From positions 1 to 6,333 of the forward strand of contig VEOV01000348.1 of assembly GCA_012026855.1 (NCBI GenBank): a stretch of 6,333 nt of DNA, read 5' to 3'. The notes under the pieces were generated by a model. That model searched no databases, was not told where the DNA came from, and was given only the letters and a program-made list of their open reading frames with translations. Source of the DNA: Geobacter sp. GTDB taxonomy: Bacteria > Desulfobacterota > Desulfuromonadia > Geobacterales > DSM-12255. Positions within the stretch are counted from its first letter, which is position 1, and the number at the start of each line of letters is the position of its first letter. The position numbers and the translations under genes were made by a program. Of this stretch, positions 1 through 4,455 are shown piece by piece.

Positions 1-399
1 ATAGATACCAATTACCTGGGGAAGGCAGAAGCGGCCCTTGAGGCGCTCGAACGGGTCGATTACGTTTACCTTCACGTGGAGGCGCCGGACGAGGCTGCCC
101 ACGGCGGTAATCTTGAGCATAAACTCAAGGCGATTGAAGATTTCGATGAGCAGGTGGTTGGTGTCGTGCTGGAGGGGATCAGGAAGTTCGGGGACTACCG
201 GATTCTCTGTACACCAGACCATCCGACGCCGGTTGCCAGGATGACCCATACAAGTGATCCGGTGCCGTTTATTCTCTATGGCGGTGAACAATCGGAAAAA
301 CAGGGTGTGGCCGGTTATGACGAGGATTCCGCCGCAAAGTCGGGTCTGCTTGTGGGTGAGGGGTGCAAGCTGATGGAGATGATGCTGGCAGGTCGTTAG
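1..399 (+). CDS. apgM: Cofactor-independent phosphoglycerate mutase, C-terminal part (5' end outside window)
   Basis: Open from base 1 in frame 1 to a TAG stop, giving 132 residues of a C-terminal domain. This is the archaeal-type 2,3-bisphosphoglycerate-independent phosphoglycerate mutase, a cytosolic glycolytic/gluconeogenic enzyme of the alkaline phosphatase superfamily that interconverts 3- and 2-phosphoglycerate. Visible signatures are HVEAPDEAAHGG (fragment residues 25-36), CTPDHPTP (70-77) and RMTHTSDPVPF (80-90). Asp30, His34, Asp73, His74 and His83 fit the metal ligands expected of the family. The full enzyme is about 400 residues, so roughly two thirds lies upstream. The ATG at base 76 is internal, because the family match continues to base 1. 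The gene converges on the PAS gene with only 9 bp between stop codons, and I see no clear terminator hairpin there. Nothing suggests damage. Confident on family; the exact symbol is by recognition. Confidence 0.92.
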   Translation: MDTNYLGKAEAALEALERVDYVYLHVEAPDEAAHGGNLEHKLKAIEDFDEQVVGVVLEGIRKFGDYRILCTPDHPTPVARMTHTSDPVPFILYGGEQSEKQGVAGYDEDSAAKSGLLVGEGCKLMEMMLAGR

Positions 400-408
400 C
401 CGGCAGAC

Positions 409-909
409 TCAGAGGGTGACCATCCTGAGGAAAACAATGTTGTCGATCCTGTCGGCCGAGATGAGCAGTTCAACCTTTTCCTCCAGATCGGCCGAGCAGT
501 GATTCAGGTGGGCCGGCAGTTCCTGGGTGCTGATGCCGGTGTTATAGGTGTCGGTTACGGCAAATCTGATGGCGCAGCCGCTGCAGTGGACTGCGCTTCT
601 GCACCCAAGCGGCAGCCGGGCGTGGGCACATTCGTAGATCTTTTCCGGCCATTCAATCAACTGCCTGTCAGCTGTCTTGCCTGATGTGGCAATGGCCGCA
701 CTGTTTATGCCGATAAGCTGGCCATTGCCGTCAAGGGCAATGACCGGTATCTTCAAGCTGTCCAGATATCCTTTCAAGGAAACGCCCATCTGAAAGTCAA
801 GGTTGTCGGCGCATTCGCTGCAGATGCTGTGCGTCACAAGACCGGAATCCTTTTTGGAGGACTTGACCGGGGTCATCTCGGTGTTGCACCAGGCGCAGAC
901 TCTCTTCAT
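409..909 (-). CDS. Small PAS-like protein with N-terminal zinc-ribbon-type and C-terminal Cys/His cluster
   Basis: A 166-residue soluble protein with no signal peptide or membrane segment. Residues 1-35 hold two Cys pairs, CAWC (Cys5/Cys8) and CSEC (Cys30/Cys33), as in a zinc ribbon. Residues about 48-90 read like the start of a PAS fold (LDSLKIPVIALDGNGQLIGIN, where the pattern of a short strand, Asp-Gly-Asn-Gly turn and strand is typical). Next comes a dense cluster, Cys94, His96, Cys103, His108, Cys109 and Cys112, in the order C-x8-C-x5-C-x2-C followed by IR. I recognise this cluster from uncharacterised PAS proteins of Geobacter relatives. It could hold zinc, an iron-sulfur cluster or heme, and the sequence does not decide between them. 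There is no kinase, GGDEF or helix-turn-helix output domain, so any signalling would go through a partner. It is divergent from the Rrf2 gene, with 188 bp between start codons. The ATG is preceded on the minus strand by a purine-rich but weak ribosome-binding site. Confidence 0.8.
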   Translation of the reverse strand: MKRVCAWCNTEMTPVKSSKKDSGLVTHSICSECADNLDFQMGVSLKGYLDSLKIPVIALDGNGQLIGINSAAIATSGKTADRQLIEWPEKIYECAHARLPLGCRSAVHCSGCAIRFAVTDTYNTGISTQELPAHLNHCSADLEEKVELLISADRIDNIVFLRMVTL

Positions 910-1024
910 TGTTCCGCTCTCTTTTGACTACCGCAATCTGTTCGTAAAACCTATGATAAATGCTATAACTTGGCAGCCTGTTTGGCAATTTGTTTGTGCT
1001 TAGAAATGGCTCATTGATTACAGG

Positions 1025-1068
1025 TTTTTGCAAAAAATAGTTGACACAGTCCATATATCTAGTATTAT
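1025..1068 (+). promoter_or_regulatory. Sigma70-type promoter of the Rrf2 gene with A/T-rich upstream palindrome
   Basis: A consensus -35 TTGACA at 1041-1046 is followed after 16 bp by TATTAT at 1063-1068. Transcription would start near 1075, about 20 nt before the Rrf2 start codon at 1098. Just upstream of the -35 is a perfect 12-bp palindrome TTTTTGCAAAAA (1025-1036), placed where an UP element would be. The promoter is inferred from sequence match only. Confidence 0.7.
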
Positions 1069-1082
1069 ACAAACACTATCGT

Positions 1083-1096
1083 GTCTATAGGCTAAT
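1083..1096 (+). promoter_or_regulatory. Candidate Rrf2 autoregulatory site between promoter and start codon
   Basis: GTCTATAGGCTAAT lies directly before the Rrf2 start codon, inside the predicted 5' leader. Its two halves recur before the cysK remnant: GTCTATA at 1577-1583 and TATAGGTTAA at 1589-1598 (compare TATAGGCTAA here at 1086-1095). Shared elements before the regulator and before its next gene suggest one protein binds both, most simply the Rrf2 product. No binding data are available; this rests on the shared sequence. Confidence 0.35.
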
Positions 1097-1097
1097 T

Positions 1098-1559
1098 ATG
1101 ATCTCAATGCGAAGCAAATACGGCTTGAAGGCCCTAGGTTATATGGCCAGAACCAGCGGCAAGGAATCATTCCTGATCGCCGAGATTGCCCAGGCTGAAG
1201 GGATCCCCAAAAAGTTTCTCGAAGCGATCCTCCTGACCTTGAAAAACAATGGCATCCTGTCCAGCCGTAAAGGTCCTGGCGGCGGCTATTCTCTGGCAAA
1301 AAGTCCGGCAACCCTTACCATTGGTTCTGTGGTGCGCTCTTTTGAGGGGGACCTTGCCCCGGTACAGTGTTTAAGCGAAACCCAGCATGCATCCTGTCCG
1401 GAATGTGCCGATGAGGATACCTGCGGCATTAAGCTGGTGATGGCCGATGTTGCCGCTGCTGTAGCTGCGGTGCTTGATAACGTGACCCTGGCCGACATGC
1501 TGCAAAGAAGCGAATTCGCCCGGCAGAAGAGGGCCCAGGTAGTGGATTTCGCCATCTAA
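1098..1559 (+). CDS. Rrf2-family transcriptional regulator with four-Cys effector segment
   Basis: A 153-residue cytosolic DNA-binding protein. Residues 3-66 form the Rrf2 winged helix-turn-helix: MRSKYGLKALGYMA, then the recognition-helix region AEGIPKKFLEAILLTLKNNGIL, then the wing RKGPGGGYSLAK. Residues 91-109 hold Cys91, Cys100, Cys103 and Cys109, followed by Gly110 (C-x8-C-x2-C-x5-CG). This is the same region where IscR carries its three [2Fe-2S] cysteines, but the spacing differs, so the ligand may be a different cluster, zinc or a thiol sensor. ATG 1098 is chosen over the in-frame codon at 1041 because 1041 falls in the -35 box and the family starts near this Met; ATG 1107 is a possible alternative. 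The gene directly downstream is a cysK remnant, followed by YezD, which points to CymR-like control of cysteine/sulfur metabolism. The specific regulon is inference. Confidence 0.9.
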   Translation: MISMRSKYGLKALGYMARTSGKESFLIAEIAQAEGIPKKFLEAILLTLKNNGILSSRKGPGGGYSLAKSPATLTIGSVVRSFEGDLAPVQCLSETQHASCPECADEDTCGIKLVMADVAAAVAAVLDNVTLADMLQRSEFARQKRAQVVDFAI

Positions 1560-1564
1560 AAAAA

Positions 1565-1600
1565 TTTACGACTAAAGTCTATATTGCATATAGGTTAAGC
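1565..1600 (+). promoter_or_regulatory. Second promoter/operator region with two adjoining inverted repeats before the cysK remnant
   Basis: Two inverted repeats meet at base 1579. GACT-AA-AGTC occupies 1570-1579, and CTATAT-TGC-ATATAG (perfect 6-bp arms) occupies 1579-1593. A weak promoter can be drawn through them, with TTTACG at 1565-1570 as -35 and CATATA at 1587-1592 as -10 (16-bp spacer), so a protein bound here would cover the promoter. The stretch shares GTCTATA and TATAGG(C/T)TAA with the leader of the Rrf2 gene. The palindromes are plain in the sequence; their role as an Rrf2 operator is inferred. Confidence 0.45.
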
Positions 1601-1625
1601 GATTTATTAGTTAAAGGAGGTCCCC

Positions 1626-1748
1626 ATGAGCAAAATCTACGCAGACAACTCCCAGTCCATCGGCAACTTTGCCGGCAAGACCATCGTGGTCATCCTGCCG
1701 GACGGGGCCGAGCGTTATCTGCCTACTGCCCAGTTCGAAGGGAGTTAG
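1626..1748 (+). pseudogene. cysK: Cysteine synthase remnant: in-frame fusion of extreme N- and C-termini (40 codons)
   Basis: The 40-residue reading frame joins the two ends of an O-acetylserine sulfhydrylase. Residues 1-14 (MSKIYADNSQSIGN) match the usual start, which would continue TPLVRL. Residues 15-40 (FAGKTIVVILPDGAERY then LPTAQFEGS) match the usual C-terminus. Intact CysK is a PLP enzyme of about 300-325 residues making cysteine from O-acetylserine and sulfide. Here roughly 270 residues are missing, including the PLP lysine, the phosphate-binding glycines and the substrate loop, so no catalysis is possible. The break lies between codons Asn14 and Phe15 and keeps the frame. An excellent ribosome-binding site, AAAGGAGG, sits at 1613-1620, 5 nt before ATG. 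The stop TAG is one base before the YezD start, so the peptide is probably still translated and coupled to yezD. Identification rests on remembered family ends; an evolved leader peptide or an assembly fault are alternatives. Confidence 0.85.
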
Positions 1749-1749
1749 C

Positions 1750-1932
1750 ATGGCTGTACCTTCATCGGAACAGTGGAACCGTGAGCTGGAGCGCCATATT
1801 AGGGAAGCGCTCAAGGAAATCCGTTACGGCTCGGTCACCCTGGTTGTCCAGGATGGGCTGGTGATCCAGATCGACAAGAGCGAAAAAGTCCGTTTGGTCC
1901 GTCAGGGGCACATCCACGGCAGCGGCATCTGA
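1750..1932 (+). CDS. YezD-family (DUF2292) small protein with C-terminal GSGI
   Basis: A 60-residue cytosolic protein with no Cys, signal or membrane segment. Residues about 10-24 look helical (NRELERHIREALKEI). Residues 25-50 carry the family core RYGSVTLVVQDGLVIQIDKSEKVRL, probably a small beta sheet. I recognise this as YezD/DUF2292, an uncharacterised family often found beside cysteine and sulfur-assimilation genes. ATG 1750 begins one base after the cysK-remnant stop and lies just after GGGAG (1740-1744), so translation coupling is likely. The upstream in-frame codon at 1669 lies inside the cysK remnant and is rejected. The protein ends His-Gly-Ser-Gly-Ile, resembling the Ile-ended tails of serine acetyltransferase (GDGI) and some CdiA toxins (GYGI) that occupy the CysK active site. 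Whether YezD binds CysK is only a suggestion. The family call is fairly sure, the function unknown. Confidence 0.82.
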   Translation: MAVPSSEQWNRELERHIREALKEIRYGSVTLVVQDGLVIQIDKSEKVRLVRQGHIHGSGI

Positions 1933-1952
1933 ATATCTGAAATGGAAACTTC

Positions 1953-2013
1953 ATGGGCATGATTAAACCGGTCTGGTATCTGTTGTTCGGTCTGGCAGTC
2001 CAAAGGAGGGGCG
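1953..2013 (+). other. Gap before the NifH-like gene: short hydrophobic reading frame and strong ribosome-binding site
   Basis: The gap between yezD and the NifH-like gene contains ATG 1953/1959, followed by MGMIKPVWYLLFGLAV, which reads like the start of a membrane or exported protein. The frame then runs into the ribosome-binding site and on into the next gene in another frame, losing any sensible composition. No good ribosome-binding site precedes it. It may be the stump of a gene whose body was lost, as in the neighbouring cysK remnant, or simply chance. The AAAGGAGG at 2002-2009 clearly serves the NifH-like start at 2014. Confidence 0.3.
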
Positions 2014-2874
2014 ATGGCTACCAACATAGCAATATATGGCAAAGGCGGCGTCGGCAAAACCACCATAGCCGCCAATCTGTCAGCAGCATTTGCCAGCTCC
2101 GGCAGGCGAGTCCTCCTGATCGGCTGTAGCCCCACAGCAGACAGCAGCCATCTTTTGACAGGTGAAGAAGCCCCAGTCGTACTTAACCCTCTGCTGGTTC
2201 AGGATGGCCAAATAGTCATTGAAAAGCTTATCACGATCGGCTATCTGGGCGTTGGCTGTCTGGAGATCGGCGATCCTGTTGCAAGTTGCGGTTGCAGCTC
2301 AAAAAGCATAGCTGCTTCGCTGGATAAACTCTACGATGCTGGCGTGATTGCTGACTTTGCGCCTGATTTTGTAATTTACGATATGCCCGGGGATGTTGGC
2401 TGCATCGGGGAGGTTACTCTCCGGAAACACAAGGTGGATTACTCTCTCATTGCAACTTCAGCAAGCTATCAGTCCATCTACGCGGCAAACAGGCTGATAA
2501 CACTCTTGACGAGTTCGCAAGCGAATAGAACTGTCGCGCTGGTAGTGAACGGCAGTGTCAGCTCTTTCGAGGATTCCCTGGTGGAGCATTTTGCCAGACA
2601 GGTCGGGCTGACGGTCGCGGCCGCCATACCGAGGTCATTTGCAGACAGGCACAGTGAGCTCTACGGGAAGACGGTTGTCGAAGCAGGGCCGTTGTCATTC
2701 CAGGCAAATATCTACCGGAGTCTGGCACGGCTCATAACAGACGGCAGGCTGGCCAGGCACAAAGCGGCTGCAAAGCCTCTTGATGCGGCAAGATTGAAAG
2801 AGTGGGCCCACGAATGGGGACGAAGGCTCGGTGAGCTTGAATTCGGTATTATCTCCGATGGGGCGGGCATATAG
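2014..2874 (+). CDS. Divergent NifH/BchL-family Fe-protein-like P-loop ATPase
   Basis: A 286-residue soluble ATPase matching nitrogenase iron protein (NifH) in layout and length. The P-loop is GKGGVGKTT (residues 9-17) with Lys10 and Lys15. Switch I reads GCSPTADSS (37-45), where classical NifH has GCDPKADST, so Asp39 and Lys41 are replaced by Ser and Thr while Asp43 stays. The segment SCGCSSKSI (91-99) aligns with the NifH Cys97 loop; Cys94 is the likely ligand, Cys92 is extra, and Lys97 stands where NifH has Arg100, the ADP-ribosylation site. DMPGDVGC (123-130) keeps Asp123, Asp127 and Cys130, matching NifH Asp125, Asp129 and Cys132. A dimer bridging a [4Fe-4S] cluster and passing electrons to a partner is therefore plausible. 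No NifDK-like partner is in the window. AAAGGAGG (2002-2009) lies 4 nt before ATG, and the gene is likely co-transcribed with yezD. MarH, CfbC, BchL or an unassigned subgroup are all possible; I do not place it more finely. Confidence 0.83.
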   Translation: MATNIAIYGKGGVGKTTIAANLSAAFASSGRRVLLIGCSPTADSSHLLTGEEAPVVLNPLLVQDGQIVIEKLITIGYLGVGCLEIGDPVASCGCSSKSIAASLDKLYDAGVIADFAPDFVIYDMPGDVGCIGEVTLRKHKVDYSLIATSASYQSIYAANRLITLLTSSQANRTVALVVNGSVSSFEDSLVEHFARQVGLTVAAAIPRSFADRHSELYGKTVVEAGPLSFQANIYRSLARLITDGRLARHKAAAKPLDAARLKEWAHEWGRRLGELEFGIISDGAGI

Positions 2875-2922
2875 CGTTGGAGTAAAATCAGCAAGATAAA
2901 CCTGGTTGACCAGAAAACTGGA

Positions 2923-2960
2923 GGCCGGACAAAGAACAGCGATTGTTCTTTTGTCCGGCC
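2923..2960 (+). terminator. Hairpin terminator after the NifH-like gene
   Basis: Arm GGCCGGACAAAGAACA (2923-2938), 5-nt loop, and complementary arm 2944-2960 containing one bulged T, followed by a T-rich but interrupted tract (TTTGTTGTTT, 2961-2970). This is a long, stable stem 48 bp after the stop codon. It should end the Rrf2-to-NifH transcript and separate it from the porin. The imperfect T tract leaves some read-through possible. I see no convincing separate promoter between this hairpin and the porin start at 3035. Confidence 0.75.
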
Positions 2961-3034
2961 TTTGTTGTTTCAGCGGTATTTCATACGGGTGCTTGGTAAA
3001 TGCATTACGTAAAAATCAAGGGAGGATGGAAAAA

Positions 3035-4123
3035 ATGAAGAAAAGTATACTCGTATTAACTGCGGCAGCCATGGTGACTGCCGCTGCAGTTCCGGCGCTG
3101 GCAGAAACCAGTCTGTACGGGTCAGCCCGGGTAGCAACATTCTATGACATCAGTCAGACCTATGATGCAAAAACCGGAGTTGATGCCGGCAAATATTCCG
3201 GTTTTGACGAGCATCTGCAAGGCAACAGCGCGCTAGGGGTAAATTTCAACAACGGCGAAGTAGGCGGCAGAGTTGAAGTCGGTGCCGGTTCCAGCACTGT
3301 GTCGACACGGCTGGTTTACGGCACATGGAATTTCGGCTCGGGCAAGCTGACAATCGGCCAGGATTATAACAGCTACTATCTCGGCGCGGCCCAGGTCCAT
3401 GGCGATGACAATGCTCTGAAAGGCTACGGCGCTCTCTGGGACAACCGTCTACCTCAACTCAGGGTGAATCTCAACAATGGCCTTTACTTTGCGGCGATTC
3501 AGCCATATCAGAACACTACCGCAGTTGTCAATCCGGCAGCCGGCACGCCCAATGCTTCTGGTGCGGCAGTGCCTAACTCGGAGTCTGTTTCCAATAACAA
3601 AATCTATCTGCCTAAGCTGAATGTCGGTTATGCCGGCAAGGCGGGAGTTTACAGTTACAATACCGGTGTTGTCGGCCAGTTTTACGAGAATGACAGCAAG
3701 GGTAAAAATCGTATCAATGCCCTGCTTGGCTACTTGAGCGGCAGTGCAGCCTTTGGCAGTACAACCGTGACCGGCAATGCCGGTTATGCCCAGAATGCCG
3801 GCAACCTCGGCCTGGCCGGTCGGCTGGATTATAATATCGCCAAAAAAGATAATGCCCGTGGTTTTGAAGGTTTCGTTCAGGTCAGCCAGAAGCTCTCGGA
3901 CAGACTGAAAGCAAATGTTGGTGCCGGTTATGTCTATGACAAGCGGAGCAGCGACAAAAGTGCCGATGACAAGCTGGCTTTTTTCATCAATGCTCCCGTC
4001 ACGCTCGCCAAGAATGTCTCGGTCATTCCGGAATTTTCCTACTATGACGAACTCAGCTCGACTAACGACGTAAAACAGGCAAAAAGCTACGCAGTCGGCG
4101 CCCAGTTCAGGATTGACTTCTGA
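3035..4123 (+). CDS. Outer-membrane general porin
   Basis: A 362-residue beta-barrel porin of the Gram-negative general porin type, expected to form a diffusion channel for small solutes in the outer membrane. Residues 1-23 (MKKSILVLTAAAMVT through VPALA) are a Sec signal peptide with an Ala-Leu-Ala cleavage site before Glu24. The mature part starts TSLYGSARVATFY, a usual first strand, and contains GKLTIGQDYN (103-112) and DNRLPQLRV (136-144), common porin stretches. Alternating aromatic/glycine strands fill the rest, and the chain ends GAQFRIDF with the C-terminal Phe recognised by the BAM machinery. Residues about 160-188, rich in Ala, Asn, Pro and Ser, look like a long surface loop. ATG 3035 is chosen because AAGGGAGG (3018-3025) lies 9 nt upstream. 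ATG 3026 touches that site with no spacing, and the codon at 2906 precedes the terminator hairpin. The substrate cannot be told. Confidence 0.9.
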   Translation: MKKSILVLTAAAMVTAAAVPALAETSLYGSARVATFYDISQTYDAKTGVDAGKYSGFDEHLQGNSALGVNFNNGEVGGRVEVGAGSSTVSTRLVYGTWNFGSGKLTIGQDYNSYYLGAAQVHGDDNALKGYGALWDNRLPQLRVNLNNGLYFAAIQPYQNTTAVVNPAAGTPNASGAAVPNSESVSNNKIYLPKLNVGYAGKAGVYSYNTGVVGQFYENDSKGKNRINALLGYLSGSAAFGSTTVTGNAGYAQNAGNLGLAGRLDYNIAKKDNARGFEGFVQVSQKLSDRLKANVGAGYVYDKRSSDKSADDKLAFFINAPVTLAKNVSVIPEFSYYDELSSTNDVKQAKSYAVGAQFRIDF

Positions 4124-4256
4124 GCGGTAATTGAGTGGCGAGATGTGATGACAGGAGAAAAACCGTGCTAGTCAGCCAGAAGTTCCAGGCTTGAGGGTGC
4201 GGCAGCAAAACGACATAAAAGACGTAAATTATGTGACACAACAACGGACACGTGAT

Positions 4257-4295
4257 AAAAAAGGGTTAGCCTTTAGTGGCTAACCCTTTGTTTTT
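4257..4295. terminator. Bidirectional terminator between porin and tRNA-Arg
   Basis: Perfect 12-bp arms AAAGGGTTAGCC (4260-4271) and GGCTAACCCTTT (4278-4289) with a 6-nt loop. On + the stem is followed by G and five T (4290-4295), ending porin transcripts. On - it is followed by a run of six T (complement of 4257-4262, partly paired), ending tRNA transcripts. The 133 bases between the porin stop and this hairpin hold no gene or RNA I can support. Confidence 0.88.
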
Positions 4296-4296
4296 A

Positions 4297-4373
4297 TGGC
4301 GGGCGGCATGGGATTCGAACCCACGACCCCAGGCTTCGGAGGCCTGTACTCTATCCAACTGATCTAAACGCCC
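4297..4373 (-). tRNA. tRNA-Arg (anticodon CCG), CCA encoded
   Basis: A 77-nt cloverleaf on the minus strand. The anticodon loop CTCCGAA (complement of 4335-4341) gives anticodon CCG (4337-4339), reading the Arg codon CGG. The anticodon stem CAGGC/GCCTG is perfect, the T arm GTGGG-TTCGAAT-CCCAT has one G-T pair, and the variable loop is 5 nt. GCCA is encoded at the 3' end. The acceptor stem GGGCGTT/GCCGCCC has a U-C mismatch at 6:67 and a U-G at 7:66. The D stem GATC/GAGT has an A-G mismatch at 11:24 and a G-U at 10:25. Consensus T-loop and D-loop bases are kept, so it is probably functional despite these flaws. The bidirectional hairpin follows. Confidence 0.9.
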
Positions 4374-4387
4374 CTAGAAAAAAACTA

Positions 4388-4416
4388 TTTGTACACGATT
4401 CTGGTGCGAAACTCAA
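4388..4416 (-). promoter_or_regulatory. Sigma70-type promoter of the tRNA-Arg gene
   Basis: On the minus strand TTGAGT (complement of 4411-4416) and TACAAA (complement of 4388-4393) are separated by 17 bp. Transcription would start near 4381, about 8 nt before the mature tRNA 5' end at 4373. The arrangement suits a tRNA gene; it is inferred from sequence match. Confidence 0.5.
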
Positions 4417-4425
4417 GGGCTTTAC

Positions 4426-4434
4426 TGCTATAAC
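4426..4434 (+). promoter_or_regulatory. Possible extended -10 promoter of the metallo-beta-lactamase-fold gene
   Basis: TGCTATAAC at 4426-4434 matches an extended -10 (TGnTATAAT-like). No good -35 lies 16-18 bp upstream. Transcription would begin near 4441, leaving a very short leader that carries GAGG at 4443-4446. Weak evidence; it is the only candidate in the 82 bp between the tRNA and this gene. Confidence 0.3.
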
Positions 4435-4455
4435 AATCATGTGAGGATAATCAAT

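Noticed and set aside
970..987. Two TTGGCA copies 12 bp apart, considered as a sigma54 promoter
   Set aside because: The -24 GG is present, but 10 bp later the bases are GG instead of the required GC, and a consensus sigma70 promoter lies just downstream. No function assigned.
797..1072. Minus-strand frame of 91 residues overlapping the PAS gene and its upstream region
   Set aside because: It overlaps the well-supported PAS gene and the Rrf2 promoter, has unlikely composition and no family resemblance; a shadow frame.
1570..1579. GACT-AA-AGTC considered as an IscR type 1 site
   Set aside because: The IscR type 1 motif as I know it has 5 bp between GACT and AGTC and extended ATA/TAT flanks; here the gap is 2 bp.
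2906..3034. Upstream extension of the porin reading frame
   Set aside because: It runs through the terminator hairpin and lacks a signal peptide at its start; the signal peptide and ribosome-binding site fit ATG 3035.
3880..4182. GTCAGCCAGAAG present in the porin gene (3880-3891) and after it (4171-4182)
   Set aside because: A single 12-bp match with no extension or inverted partner; most likely chance.
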